Shown here: in pieces, positions 1 to 9,652 of the stretch | Layout: each line of letters opens with the position of its first letter | Position numbering within the stretch: position 1 is the first letter of the stretch | Assembly: GCF_000186865.1 (NCBI RefSeq) | Contig: NW_008705575.1 | Coordinates: 374,891 to 438,890 of the forward strand | From: Aureococcus anophagefferens | Lineage: Eukaryota > Sar > Pelagophyceae > Pelagomonadales > Pelagomonadaceae | DNA length: 64,000 bases | Direction of reading: 5' to 3' | Translations under genes and position numbers: made by a program | The notes under the pieces: generated by a model | Database searches by the model: none | What the model was told of the DNA's origin: nothing | The model's input: the letters and a program-made list of their open reading frames with translations, nothing else

Positions 1-1349
1 TTTCGACTCCGCGGCCGCGCGTTCGAGACGAGCGCCGAAACGCCGACACGACCGCGAACGCTGCCAAAACGCCGACGGACGCCAAGACGCGGAACCGCTT
101 GCGCAGCGCGACGATGGGGTTACGATAGGACACGATCGACGCCCCTGCGACTCCTGGCACGCCCGAACTCGCGCAAAGTCTGGGATCGTAGGGTATGGTC
201 GCAAATCGATCCCTTTTGAGCCGATTTCGGACGCGCGCGACCGCGTTCGCGCGACTACTTTTGCACCGCGTTGTCGGCGCAACATATCTGGAGCGCGTGG
301 GAAGCGGAACGGCTGGAATCCATGCTGTAGCGGCTGTAAAAGGTCTCAAAGCTTGTCACATGCTCTCTGAGCTGCTCGGAGAGCGGCCCGAGCGAGTTGG
401 CTGGGGATCACGCCGGGAGCGGCGGGCGCCGTCGGCCAGTGCGCGCGACGATGGTAGTTTCTATGGTGAAAAATTGGTAAGCACCGGCGGGTACGCCTAA
501 GGAAGGGCCCAGCAAACTTTCACGCCCAGTTGTGAGGGTGTTGCAGCGATCGGATGGCGTTCGTCCGATCCCTAGAGGGAATCCAGCCCCAAACCGACCC
601 TTACGCGACGACACACGAGTCGTTTTCGGCGCTCTAAAGGGCCGCGCGCACGTCGGCATGACCATACGCGACGGTCCGGCCAAAAAGACCGCGCGACGGC
701 AGCGTTTTCTCGTCGGCGAAAACAGCGCCTCTCGGGCACCGAAAACGACCCCGAAACCGTCGGCAAGCCAGAACGAGTCGCAGGGACGCGTCCGACACCT
801 TGGGCGAGTCGTAGGGGCCCGTTCGTCAGCCGTCGTAGCTCGCGCGCTCTCGGAGAAGTCTGTTTTGACGTACAAAAGCACGTCATGATCTCGGTACAGC
901 GTTCGCGCCACCGCGTCGAGGTCGCGAGCGCGTGCGAAATCCGTCTCCCAGCGCACCCGCGGGTTGGAACACGTCGAGACATATACAAAGCAGCTCCCAT
1001 CGCAAAACGGCACGCTACGAAGCCAGTGGGCGCGCAGAAACGCTGGACCGCACCGATTGCAGTCGCTCCGTGCCGCCACCACCAGTGTTCCTCGCGCGCA
1101 GACGCGCCGCGCGCCGGAAAAAAATAGGCAGACCGACGCGTCGGGTCCATGTGTGGAACGTTAGGGCTTTACCGCGTCGAAATCGCTGCAGTACAGCCGG
1201 CGCGAGGGCCAGACATCGTCGATTTCCAGCGGCTGAAACATCGGCTGTCGGCCCAAAAGGCAGTGGAGCCCCCTTGCAGTGATCGAGCCGTCAAGATGTC
1301 AAGGCTGCCCGCTCTGGCCATCGCGATGCTCATGCGCTGAGACGAGCCC
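1..1349. other. No supported gene
   Basis: Several overlapping open frames exist on both strands here, but none shows a recognisable domain, a plausible signal peptide or the strongly GC-ending codon pattern of the real genes in this window. Base composition is also lower in GC than the coding parts. It may be the 5' flank of the glycosyltransferase that starts at 1350, or the edge of a gene lying outside the window. No RNA gene or repeat was recognised. Confidence 0.5.
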
Positions 1350-2429
1350 ATGATCTGCTGCCGCCGGTTCCTCCTCCTCCTGCTCGCCGCGCCGCGACGC
1401 GCGTCGCGCATCAAGGACCTGGGCCCGCGGGACCTCGTCGTCGTCGTCCACAGCGGCCTCGTCGAGGACGGCAACACGAGCCGGCGCCTGCCCTGGCTCG
1501 ACGCGAGCGTGCCCCACGTCATCGTCGGCGGCGCCAAGGGCGACGACGAGGTCTGGGGCATGGGCCGCAAGCTCATGTACGTGAACTACGACGACAACCC
1601 GGGCTGCGCGGACACGCACTGCGCGAAGCCCACGTACGAAAGAATAGGAAAATATTTCGGCGCGCACCGCACGGTCGCCGGGGTCCTCGTGGCCAACGAC
1701 ACGTGGCCGGACAGCAAGTGGCTCCTCGTCGTCGACGACGACAACCACGTCGAGCTGAACCAGGTCGCGACGTATCTAGCCGCGTTAGACGCCACGGTGC
1801 CGCTCCTCCTCGCGGGCCGCGTCGGCCCGGGCCACAACGAGGTGCCCTGCCGCGCGAGCAGCAACGCCACGCACTGGTCCTGCTGCAGCGACCCCTCCGG
1901 CCCCTGCCGCGCCCGCGTGTCCGGGCCCCAGGCCATCTGGGAGTACGACAAGGCCGCGCGGACGTTCCTACCGCAAATCTGCCCGGACCGCGGTGTCACG
2001 AACTACTGCTGCCGCACGACGCCCTGGCCCGCGGGCGTCTCGCGGGGCTACCCCTACCGCGTCGACGGCGACGGCGCCTTCCGGCCCCACTTCGCGAAGC
2101 TCTGGCCCTACGGCGGCGCGGGCTACGTGCTCTCGCGGGGGCTCCTCGACGCGATCCCGCGGGCGCACTGGGAGCACTGCATGTACGCGCTCCAGTGCGC
2201 GAACGCGGACCACCGCGTCATGACCTGCGTCCTCGCGGCGGGCTACTCCGTGACGCGCCACGGCGACCGCATCCCGGGCATCGTCCACCACGTCCGCGGC
2301 CAGAGCGGCCACGAGAACGTGCTCAACTCGCACCAGCGCGCGCACCTCCACGCGGACCACCCGAACATGGTCGCCATGACGAAGTCGCGCCACCGGGGGC
2401 CCATGCCCGCGGACCCGCGCGCGCCGTAA
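1350..2429 (+). CDS. Fringe/C1GALT-like glycosyltransferase (GT31-like)
   Basis: This 359-residue protein is probably a Golgi or secretory glycosyltransferase that adds a hexose to glycoproteins. It opens with a basic-hydrophobic signal anchor (ICCRRFLLLLLAA). Two motifs are typical of the Fringe/C1GALT1 group: a metal-binding acidic triplet in VVDDDNHVELNQ near residue 129, and GGAGYVLSRGLLDAI near residue 255. Many cysteines lie between them, fitting a lumenal disulfide-bonded domain. The length suits the family and the frame is uninterrupted, so no intron is needed. The ATG at 1350 is the first one giving the signal anchor. The acceptor sugar and exact linkage cannot be told from sequence. 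It is convergent with the RING gene that ends at 2562. Confidence 0.75.
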   Translation: MICCRRFLLLLLAAPRRASRIKDLGPRDLVVVVHSGLVEDGNTSRRLPWLDASVPHVIVGGAKGDDEVWGMGRKLMYVNYDDNPGCADTHCAKPTYERIGKYFGAHRTVAGVLVANDTWPDSKWLLVVDDDNHVELNQVATYLAALDATVPLLLAGRVGPGHNEVPCRASSNATHWSCCSDPSGPCRARVSGPQAIWEYDKAARTFLPQICPDRGVTNYCCRTTPWPAGVSRGYPYRVDGDGAFRPHFAKLWPYGGAGYVLSRGLLDAIPRAHWEHCMYALQCANADHRVMTCVLAAGYSVTRHGDRIPGIVHHVRGQSGHENVLNSHQRAHLHADHPNMVAMTKSRHRGPMPADPRAP

Positions 2430-2561
2430 AAGGTCGGGACAGGTTAGGTTGCGGAAAGGGGGGTCTGTGTGATTCGCGCGCCGCGCCGCGCGCCGCGCCG
2501 GCGCGCGCGGATGTGGGGGGGGCTGTGTGCATCGCAAGATGAAAGGTCCGGAACGAAGGCG

Positions 2562-3940
2562 TCACCCGTCCGGCCGCGGCGACGGCGGCGCGCCCGGCGC
2601 GGCGGCGTCGCCGGTCTCGTCGGGCGCGGGCGCGGGCGCGCTCGCGCCGTCGGCCGCGGGCGCGGCGTCGCGGAGCGACGCGCGCATGGCCAGCAGCAGG
2701 TCCTCGTCGTCGTCCTCCGCCGCCGCCGCCGGCGCCGCCGCGGCGTCGTCGCCGCCCTCGGTCTCGCGCTGCCGCCGCCGGTCCTCGTCCTCGATGGACG
2801 CCTGCATCGCCTCGAGGACCATGAGGTCCTCGACCTGGGCAGCAAAAGGGTGATTCAACGTCGCTTCAACGTGAGTGTTCCGCGCGCGCGCGTTCCGGAA
2901 AAAGCGCCCACGCTGTCGAGGCCGCTCCGAGAGATGATCGCTCGTCCAAAAATCAGCCGAAACGAGTGGAAAACGGCCGAGAAATGAGCCTTTGAAGTTG
3001 GGAATTTCGCTCTCTTTTGCTGCCCTGTCCTCGACGTGCTGCAGGTCCGTCGACGCGCCCAAACTGTGGAGCAGCGCGTGGAGCTCGTCGAGGGACGGCC
3101 CGCCCTCGCCGCCGCCCGCGGCGGCGGCGCGCTGGCGGCGCAGCAGGCTGCCGGCGCCGAAGGGGCCCCGCGTGCGCCAGCCGCGGCCGCCGCGCGGCAG
3201 CGCGCCGGACGACGAGCCGAAGAGCGACCGCGGCAGGGGCGCCTCCACGATGTCCATGGAGTCGCCGCGCTCCCGGGCTAACGCGAGCTGGGCGCGCATC
3301 TGCTCCTCGACGCGGAGCCGCTCCTCGACGGACGCGGTCGGCGTCGTCTTCGCGCCGGAGGCGTGTTTCGCGTCGGGCGCGCGCGCCTCGGGCACGGGCG
3401 AGCCCTTGGACTCGGCGACCCGGCGCCGTGCTTCGGCGCGTCGTCGTCGTCGTCGAAGTCCTTGCGCTCCTCCTTGGCCTCGGCCCTCGGGCACGGGGGC
3501 CGCGGGGAAGGCCGCGGCGACTCGTCCTTGCGGTCCTTGGAATCGAAGACGTGGAGGTGCGCCTCGAAGTCGTCGCGACTGCAGAAGGGGCAGGGCACGT
3601 GCGCGCGCTGGGGCTTGACCTGGAGGTAGCAGGTCGTGCAGATGGGCTGGCGGCAGCAGCTCGCCGCGTTGACGCCGTCGTAGTAGAGGAAGCAGATCGG
3701 GCACTCGACGGCGCCGTGCCGCCACTTCTCGCTGCCGTCGCGGGCGCCGCTGAGCCTGCCCTCGGCGATGAGGCTCGACACGGCGGACACGTCCCAGGCG
3801 CCCCCGGCCTCGGGCGGCGCGTCGCTCTTGGGCCGCGCGTCGCGACTCGGCGACGCGCCGCCCGGCGCGCCGGCCGCCGGCGCGCGGTCCCGCGACGACT
3901 GGCGCGGGCCCCGCGCCCCGCCGACGTTCACGTTCCCCAT
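2562..3940 (-). CDS. SIP5/GW2-like RING finger protein
   Basis: The protein starts MGNVNVGG, a possible N-myristoylation site also seen in SIP5/DA2/GW2-type proteins. A RING-like zinc finger follows near residues 78-125, with CPICFLYYDGVN, CCRQPICTTC and CPFC. The C-terminal half has a charged helix (VEERLRVEEQMRAQLALARE) and a second conserved helix (VEDLMVLEAMQASIEDEDRR). This suggests a RING E3 ubiquitin ligase, but the substrate is unknown. An introner interrupts the gene at 2835-3035; splicing joins QH to VEDLMV in phase 0. The exon sum is one base short of a whole number of codons. The frame carrying the RING (through about 3440) and the frame carrying the C-terminal helices (from about 3430) meet in a GC-rich stretch, so one base seems to be missing there. 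Confidence 0.7.
2835..3027 (-). mobile_element. Introner, family 1 (intron 2835-3035 of the RING gene)
   Basis: A 193-bp element is flanked by perfect 8-bp direct repeats TCCTCGAC at 2827-2834 and 3028-3035. Its ends are inverted repeats: CTGGGCAGCAAAAG on the left, and the complement of CAGGGCAGCAAAAG on the right. In gene sense the upstream repeat reads GTCGAGGA and supplies the GT donor; the element's last bases CCCAG supply the acceptor, giving a 201-bp GT-AG intron. The length is a multiple of three and it has no in-frame stop, so a retained copy would add 67 residues. The internal sequence is shared with the elements at 21904, 32788 and 37531. Strand here is that of the host gene. Confidence 0.9.
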
Positions 3941-4590
3941 GGCGGGCCCGGTCCCACCGCTCAGGCGCCGCCGAGCAGCGGACGGCCCGGAACCAATCGT
4001 GGACGAGGCCCGACGATTCGGCGGAAAATGGCGGAGGCGGGCGTCACCGAAACGGCGCGGACGTCGAGGAGCCGGGACGGCGGCCCGCCTACGGTGCCGG
4101 AGCCGCCACGACGGCGACCCCCGGCGCCGCCGGAGCACCGGACCGGACCGCTCGAGAAAAAGCACGCGCGCCCGAGACGCCGAGAGTCCGGCTCTCCGCG
4201 GAGCTCCGCAGCTTCGGATACATCGGCGGCAACAGCACGATGCCGTTCCGTAACCCCACCCGCCTCACCGGCTTCGCAGGGAGAGCTGTCGCCCGCAGCC
4301 CCGATCGAAAAAGAATGCCGAGGGACGCGACGACGGCCGTCATCGAGCCGGCGCGGTCGCCGAGCCAGCCGCCGCCGAGCGTCGAGGCCGTGCCGCGGGG
4401 CATGACGCGCGTCTGCCCGCGTTTTTTTCGCACGCGATCCATTCAAAGAAGATCCGCGCAGGTACGACGGCCAGTACGTGGACTACCCCGTGCCGCCGCC
4501 GCCGCCGCCGCGACGGAAGACGGACTGCGCGTCCGCGACAGACTGCACGCGCAAGTGCGCCATCATGTGAGAAAAAAAACCCTAAGCCGC
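3941..4590. other. Intergenic region, no supported gene
   Basis: This lies upstream of the RING gene start and downstream of the TTLL12-like stop, both on the minus strand. It should hold the RING promoter. A short plus-strand frame ending in a TGA near 4568 encodes a Pro/Cys-rich tail (YVDYPVPPPPPP then spaced cysteines). It has no start codon or partner exon that I can find, so it is not called as a gene. Confidence 0.4.
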
Positions 4591-6447
4591 TTAGCAGCGC
4601 GTGACGCGGTCGCCGGCGCCGAGGAAGAGGCAGGCGAAGATGTCGTCGGCGACGCCGGGGACGACCTCGGGCATGTCGGCGCTGGACCAGAGGGGCGCGG
4701 GCGCGAAGGTGATCTCGAGGAGGTAGGGCTTGAGGTCCTCGTCGAGGAGGAAGTCGCACCCGTAGGCCGCGCGCGCGGTCGGCGACGCGTCCCGGAAGCC
4801 CGCGTGCTGGTCCGCCGCCGCGGCGAAGACGCGGCGGAGCGTGTCCCGGCAGTCCGCGAGCACGTCGCAAAAGGGCCGGTCCGGGTGGGCCGCGTCGAAG
4901 GCCGCGACGAAGTCCGCCGTCTTCGGGTGCCGCGCTTCGGCGCCGACGAGGTGCATGGCCGTGAGGCTCACGGCGACGTCGTCGAGCTTCGCCAGGTCGT
5001 GGGCCTCGTTCGCCGCGCGCACGTAGACGTGGTCGTGGGCGTAGAGCTCCAGCGGCGAGGCCGAGCGCAGCAGCGCGACGACGCGGACGTCGTACTTGCG
5101 GCCGGGAGCCCCGCCGAGCGCCGCGGGCAGCGCGTGGGGCCGCTCGACGTAGCGCTGGAGCACGTAGCCCCCGGCGTCCGCGTAGGCCAGCACGCAGTGC
5201 TTCGAGTTCGTGCAGCAGTGGCCGATGGACCGGCCGAGGTCGTAGGGCTTGAGCATGTAGAACGGGTTGACCGGGACCTCCGCGGGCACGGGCAGGGGCG
5301 TGTACTCGGCGGCCATGGCGCCCAACGCCGCGTCAAGCTCCGTCTCGAGGTCGAAGGTCGGCCGCGGCGCCAGGTCCTCGAGGCCCGCCATGCGGAGCGT
5401 GGAAGCCAGATGGTCCTTGCGGATGAGCGCGGCCTCGTAGGCGTACCAGGACACCTTCTGATCCTTCGTAATTTTGGACGCGTACTGGCCCCCGCCGCTG
5501 TGCACAAAAACAATGTCCGCCGCGGCGACGTCGTCGACGAGCGCGAACGCCGCGTGCCGCAGCTCGTTTTTCACCCAATCCGCGTCCGTGAACACCTTGA
5601 GCGCTGCGCCGTCGACGCCGTCGCGGGGCCGCGGCGCGCCGGGCTCGTTTTCGACCGTTTTCTCCTCCGCCGCGGCGCGCCACTGCAAGGTCTGCTCGTC
5701 GCGCGCCGCGAGCGCCGCGGCCCAGCGGTCTTTCGCGGACGGTCCGCCCTCGGGCGTCAGAATACTCCGGAACATGCGCGCGCCGTACATGGCGTTGCGC
5801 GCCGCGACGAGCGCGTCGCGCCGCGCGCCGGGCGCGTGGGCCGGGAACGGGTCGCGGACGGGCGCGTCGCCCTTCGTCAGGGGCGTCGTCGGCCAGTAGA
5901 CCGTGAACGAGTCGCCCGATCTCCGGCAGACGACGACGGCGGAACCCATGCGCGGGCCGGGCTTGTCGCCGTTTGGCGTGTCGTCGTAGTCGAAGGCGCA
6001 GCCGAGCTCGTCCTCGAGGTAGAACGTCGGCGGGCCTTTCACTACTCGCGGCAAAGCTTTCGCGAAGCGCCAGACGCACAGGTCGAGCACGTCGTCGTCG
6101 TCGCAGTGCGCCATGGAGCCGAAGCGGAGCCGCAGGCCCGGGTGCGCCTTCAGCGCGCCGTCGGCGTCGCGCTGGTGGCCGAAGCGAAGGCAGTGGTCGC
6201 CGACCCACGCGGTTTCGTACGCGGCGACCGGTCGCTCGCCCCAGTACCGCAGGATCCGCGTGTCCTCCTCCGCGTCGTCCATGGCCAGGGTCTCGAAGGC
6301 GTCGAAGCGCTCCTCGTTGAGCTTCTTCGCGACGACGGCGTGCAGCGCCGGGGGGACGCCGCCGCGCGCGAGCTGGTCGCCGTGGAGCTCCATCCACTGC
6401 GCGTTGCTGATGGCCTCGAGCTCGTCGGGGTACGTGAGCTTGCTCAT
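4591..6447 (-). CDS. Tubulin-tyrosine-ligase-like protein, TTLL12 type
   Basis: This 618-residue intronless protein has the TTLL12 layout: a long N-terminal region, then a C-terminal TTL ATP-grasp domain. The domain shows the conserved pattern KYDVRVVALLRSASPLELYAH followed by YVRAANEAHDL, and ends in YGCDFLLDEDLKPYLLEITFAP, where the acidic residues normally bind metal and ATP. NPFYMLKPYDLGRSIGH is a plausible nucleotide-binding loop. Length is close to animal TTLL12 (about 640). TTLL12 proteins act on tubulin or histone-associated pathways, and several are thought to be catalytically unusual, so ligase activity is not assured. The start ATG at 6447 is the first in frame and is followed by a well-behaved coding sequence. 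Confidence 0.85.
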   Translation of the reverse strand: MSKLTYPDELEAISNAQWMELHGDQLARGGVPPALHAVVAKKLNEERFDAFETLAMDDAEEDTRILRYWGERPVAAYETAWVGDHCLRFGHQRDADGALKAHPGLRLRFGSMAHCDDDDVLDLCVWRFAKALPRVVKGPPTFYLEDELGCAFDYDDTPNGDKPGPRMGSAVVVCRRSGDSFTVYWPTTPLTKGDAPVRDPFPAHAPGARRDALVAARNAMYGARMFRSILTPEGGPSAKDRWAAALAARDEQTLQWRAAAEEKTVENEPGAPRPRDGVDGAALKVFTDADWVKNELRHAAFALVDDVAAADIVFVHSGGGQYASKITKDQKVSWYAYEAALIRKDHLASTLRMAGLEDLAPRPTFDLETELDAALGAMAAEYTPLPVPAEVPVNPFYMLKPYDLGRSIGHCCTNSKHCVLAYADAGGYVLQRYVERPHALPAALGGAPGRKYDVRVVALLRSASPLELYAHDHVYVRAANEAHDLAKLDDVAVSLTAMHLVGAEARHPKTADFVAAFDAAHPDRPFCDVLADCRDTLRRVFAAAADQHAGFRDASPTARAAYGCDFLLDEDLKPYLLEITFAPAPLWSSADMPEVVPGVADDIFACLFLGAGDRVTRC

Positions 6448-6628
6448 GGTGTGCGGCGGCGCGGCGCGACTCGACGGAGGCGCAGCAGCTGTGCGGATCG
6501 GACGCAGCGCTGTAACGCAAGGAAGCGCAGGACTTCTCTAGCACCGAGCCATCGCCATTGCCCAAAAGTCAAGGAGTCGACACATTGCAGTCTGCTTGCA
6601 GTTCGCTGGCCTCGCGCCGCTCGGGACC

Positions 6629-6698
6629 TCGCGGGCACCTTATCGCGGGCACCTTGTCGCGGGCACCTTTTTAGAAGCGACCGCGCACACACACACAC
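6629..6698. repeat. 14-bp triplicate and CA microsatellite
   Basis: Three tandem copies of TCGCGGGCACCTT plus one variable base lie at about 6629-6670, followed by a short CA run at 6686-6698. They sit in the 262-bp space between the BKACE stop (6710) and the TTLL12-like start (6447), so they fall in the presumed promoter of the TTLL12-like gene. Confidence 0.8.
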
Positions 6699-6709
6699 GC
6701 ACGCTTCTT

Positions 6710-7954
6710 CTAGCGCGCCACGGCGACCTCCTTGGGCGCGTAGTCCGGGTGCTCCGGGTGGCTCGCCGTGGGCCGCATCTCGAGCGACCAGCCGCCGATG
6801 GGCTCGAGGTCTTTGTAGGGGTGGTAGTCCGTCACGAGGTCCCGCAGGTCCATGGCCGGGTCGAGCTGGGGCACGATGCGGTCGATTTTGGCCGGGTCCA
6901 TGCTGAGGATCTCGCGCGCCTCGGCCGGCGTCGCGATCTCCCGGCCCATCATCTTCGCCATGTCGACGACGTGCTTCACGAGCTCGTAGTTCGTCGCGAC
7001 GCGGCCGTCGGGCAGCTTGTTGTTGTCCTCGAGGCCCACGCGCACGTGGCCGCCCGCGGCGATGGCCATGTAGGCGAGCGGCATCTCGAATTTCCCGACG
7101 CCGATGGCCGTCCACGTGTCGCCGGGCATGAGCATGGACTGGAGGTGGCCGAGCTGGCGCGGCGAGCACTCCTGGGCGTTGGGCGCGCCCATGACGAAGC
7201 CGTACTCGAGCGGCGGCGTCAGCAGGCCCTGCTTGACCAAGTTCTGCGCGTTCGAGATCATGTTCGTGTCGAAGACTTCGATTTGCGGCTTGATGCCGAG
7301 CTCCTGGTACTTGATGGCCATGTCCCGCGTGAGCTTGGCGTCGTTCTGGTAGACGATGGGGCCGAGGTTGACGGAGCCGGGCGTGTAGGACCCCATCTCC
7401 GGCAACAGGTTCAGCGGATCCATGCGCCACGTGCCGACGTCGACGCCGTCCAGCGGCGCGCGGCCGCCGGTGGAGATCTGGAGGATCACGTCGGGGTCGC
7501 GCTCCTTGACGAGGCGGCAGGTCTCGCGGAACTTGTCGACGCGCATCGTCGGCTTCAGCAGCTCGTTGCGGCTGTGGATGTGCAGCACGGACACGCCGAG
7601 CTTGATGCACTCGTGCATGTCGTCGGCCATCTCCCGGGGCGAGCAGGGCAGGTCCGGGTTGTTCTCGCGCGTGTTGATGTTGCCCGTCGTCGCCAGCGTG
7701 ATGACGAGCTTGCCGTGGTCGCGCTGGAGCTGGCTCGGCCGGCCGTCGGCGTTGCGCAGGAAGTCGTGGTCGCCGATGTGCTCGCCCCACTTCATGGTCA
7801 CGGCGCCGCGGCGCGCGCGGGTGCGCAGCGGCGCCGGCGTGCGCAGCGCGACGGCGCCGCCGCAGAGGACGAGAATAGATCGCATCATCGAGCTACGCAT
7901 GGCTCGATTCTGCCCCGCGGCCCCCGGCAATGTCGACTGCAACTTGCTCAACAC
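6710..7954 (-). CDS. BKACE family (DUF849) beta-keto acid cleavage enzyme
   Basis: The protein belongs to the family that condenses a beta-keto acid with acetyl-CoA and cleaves it to acetoacetate and a new CoA ester; 3-keto-5-aminohexanoate cleavage enzyme is the founding member. The TIM-barrel signatures are present: KLVITLATTGNIN near the first strand, VLHIHSRNE (zinc-binding His-x-His), QISTGGRAPLDG, and GHVRVGLEDN near the C-terminus. The N-terminus (MMRSILVLCGGAVALRT then basic residues) could be a signal or organelle-targeting peptide. Starts at 7954 or 7900 are both possible. The substrate cannot be inferred. It is divergent from the gene at 8004, only about 50 bp away, so the two probably share a promoter. 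Confidence 0.8.
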   Translation of the reverse strand: MLSKLQSTLPGAAGQNRAMRSSMMRSILVLCGGAVALRTPAPLRTRARRGAVTMKWGEHIGDHDFLRNADGRPSQLQRDHGKLVITLATTGNINTRENNPDLPCSPREMADDMHECIKLGVSVLHIHSRNELLKPTMRVDKFRETCRLVKERDPDVILQISTGGRAPLDGVDVGTWRMDPLNLLPEMGSYTPGSVNLGPIVYQNDAKLTRDMAIKYQELGIKPQIEVFDTNMISNAQNLVKQGLLTPPLEYGFVMGAPNAQECSPRQLGHLQSMLMPGDTWTAIGVGKFEMPLAYMAIAAGGHVRVGLEDNNKLPDGRVATNYELVKHVVDMAKMMGREIATPAEAREILSMDPAKIDRIVPQLDPAMDLRDLVTDYHPYKDLEPIGGWSLEMRPTASHPEHPDYAPKEVAVAR

Positions 7955-8003
7955 CGCCGCGATAGTGCCGCGATGGTGCCCATCGAGGGCTGCATATGAT
8001 GCG

Positions 8004-9398
8004 ATGATTACCGTCGCAGCCCTCGCGGTGCTGCTCGTCGCAGCGCGGGCGCACCGCGAGCACCGCGGCGACTGCGCCGAGCAGCAACCGCGCGCATCGC
8101 GGGACTACTGCGGCGCGCCGGCGGACCCGGCGGAGGTCTCGGGCCGCGTCGCGTCGCCGTCCGACGGCGCGCTGCGCGGCGCCTGGGACGCGCCGGCGCC
8201 GCGGATCGCGCAGGCCGGCGTCGCCATGCCGCGCGGCTGGCGCCGCAGCGAGTGGCTCGCGCCGAAGCCGTCGTCCGTCTTATACGCGTGGCAGCGGACG
8301 TTCGACGCGCCGCTCGTCTGGCGCCTCGACAACTACGTGGGCCTCGGCAACGCGCTCGACGCCTACGCGCGGGCCGCCATCGAGGCGTCCCATCGCAAGC
8401 GCCGGCTCGTCGTCCACAGCACGATCGTCGCGAAATTCTGCGCCATCGTCCGCTGCCGGCTCGAACCCCGGAACGACCCGGGCCGGCCGGCGAACCGGCG
8501 GCCCCGGACCCGCCTGCACCGCGTGCGGCCCGGCGGCCGCGCGCTGCGGACGCCGAACCGGACCCGCCTGCACCGCGTGCGGCCCGGCGGCCGGGCGCTG
8601 CGGACGCCCATGGACGACGACGGCGGCACCGTGCGCTACTCGACCTTCGGCTGGCGCAACTCGAAGCCGGACACCGGCTACGACGGTACGCTCGCGGACC
8701 TCTTCGCCCGGTCGTCCTGCGGCACGCTCGTGTGCCTGCGGCGCGCGATCCTGCGGGACCTCGTCGAGGACGTCAACGGCACGGCCGCGGCGCGCGCGGG
8801 CCCGGCGCTCCGCGACGCCTTCGTCGGCGGCGACCCGGCCGCGCCGTCCGCGGCGGCCGTCCACCTCCGGACGCTCGACTTCATCGAGTCCAAGAACGCG
8901 ACCCTGCGCGGCGACGCGGCCGCGGCCGCCTGGCTCGGGTCGCGCCGCGCGCTCCAGAAGTGGACGTGTTTGGCGCGGCGGCTCCGCGCGGCGCGCCTCG
9001 GCTGCGGCGCGGGCGACCGCGTCTTCGTCGCCGCGGACAGCGCCGTCGTCAAGCGGCGCTTCGCGGCCGCGCTGCGGACCGCCTTCCCCGGCGTCGCCGT
9101 GGGCTACTTCGACGGCCTCGCGCCGCCCATCTACGACACGTGGCTCAAGGCGGAGCCGACGCCAAGCGAATGGCTCCTGCTGGCCGCCGCGGCGGCCGAC
9201 TGGCTCGCGCTCGCGCGCAGCGCCCACGTCCTCGGCCTCAAGGGCACGACGACGGGGCTCGCGCTGCCCTCGTCCTTCGCGCGGACGGCGACGCTCGCGT
9301 TCTCGCCCGCGAGCTTCGAGAACCTCCAGCGGCTGGTCTGGTCGCGGGACGACCGGCGCGTCGCGTGCTGCGTCTGGAAGGACGATAATGATTGGTAG
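8004..9398 (+). CDS. Fucosyltransferase-like secreted protein
   Basis: This is a 464-residue protein with a signal peptide (MITVAALAVLLVAARA). Weak GT-B fucosyltransferase features are visible: LDNYVGLGNALDAYARAA resembles the GLGN-R motif region, AAAVHLRTLDF resembles the VHIRRGD strand, and DRVFVAADS plus the final DWLALARSAHVLGLKGTTTG segment resemble the nucleotide-sugar-binding half. The key Arg of the GLGNR motif is replaced by Ala, so activity is uncertain. A 54-bp in-frame tandem duplication adds an extra 18 residues near position 175. The ATG at 8004 was chosen because it creates the signal peptide; the frame is open further upstream into the divergent neighbour. Confidence 0.5.
   Translation: MITVAALAVLLVAARAHREHRGDCAEQQPRASRDYCGAPADPAEVSGRVASPSDGALRGAWDAPAPRIAQAGVAMPRGWRRSEWLAPKPSSVLYAWQRTFDAPLVWRLDNYVGLGNALDAYARAAIEASHRKRRLVVHSTIVAKFCAIVRCRLEPRNDPGRPANRRPRTRLHRVRPGGRALRTPNRTRLHRVRPGGRALRTPMDDDGGTVRYSTFGWRNSKPDTGYDGTLADLFARSSCGTLVCLRRAILRDLVEDVNGTAAARAGPALRDAFVGGDPAAPSAAAVHLRTLDFIESKNATLRGDAAAAAWLGSRRALQKWTCLARRLRAARLGCGAGDRVFVAADSAVVKRRFAAALRTAFPGVAVGYFDGLAPPIYDTWLKAEPTPSEWLLLAAAAADWLALARSAHVLGLKGTTTGLALPSSFARTATLAFSPASFENLQRLVWSRDDRRVACCVWKDDNDW
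8507..8614 (+). repeat. 54-bp in-frame tandem duplication
   Basis: Two almost identical 54-bp units, beginning GACCCGCCTGCACC at 8507 and 8561, encode an 18-residue Arg/Pro-rich segment twice inside the fucosyltransferase-like gene. The near identity suggests a recent duplication. Confidence 0.9.
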
Positions 9399-9429
9399 CT
9401 ACATGTTAGAGGACGCGTCCGCGGCGCTC
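9393..9429. repeat. 37-bp flanking direct repeat, copy 1
   Basis: This 37-bp sequence begins TGGTAGCTACATGTTAGAGG and includes the stop codon of the fucosyltransferase-like gene. A copy with one mismatch lies at 12144-12180, beyond the second MYND gene. The pair therefore brackets the whole MYND-RING-Sel1 tandem cluster. A more degraded copy lies just before the second one at about 12101-12140. Confidence 0.85.
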
Positions 9430-9590
9430 CGCGTCGGGAAGGACGACGACGTCGGAGGGGTCGTCGGGTAAGAATTGAGCGATTTTGCTTAGCCGCGGCG
9501 CAGGGAGGAATCGAAGGGAGGGAGGATCAAAGGGAAGGGCTAGGGTAGTGGAGCGGGGAGCGGGAGCACGATCGGGAGGATCGGCCTAGT

Positions 9591-9613
9591 GCGATTTTGC
9601 CATTGCGATCGCC
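9591..9613 (+). promoter_or_regulatory. Shared upstream motif of MYND gene 1
   Basis: GCGATTTTGCCATTGCGATC followed by GCC sits 40 bp before the ATG at 9653. Nearly the same sequence sits 39 bp before the ATG of the second paralogue. A shorter copy (TTGAGCGATTTTGC) is at 9475-9488. Conserved distance to the start codon suggests a core promoter or 5' leader element, though shared ancestry of the duplicate also explains it. Confidence 0.45.
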
Positions 9614-9652
9614 GAGCAGGGTGCCATCGCGGCGCAAGGACAGCACCAAGTC

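Noticed and set aside
4407..4570. A possible Pro/Cys-rich exon on the plus strand
   Set aside because: No start codon, no clear acceptor and no partner exon; too short to judge.
4240..6906. An 888-residue plus-strand open frame
   Set aside because: It is antisense to the well-supported TTLL12-like gene and rich in Arg/Val/Gly, typical of shadow frames in GC-rich DNA.
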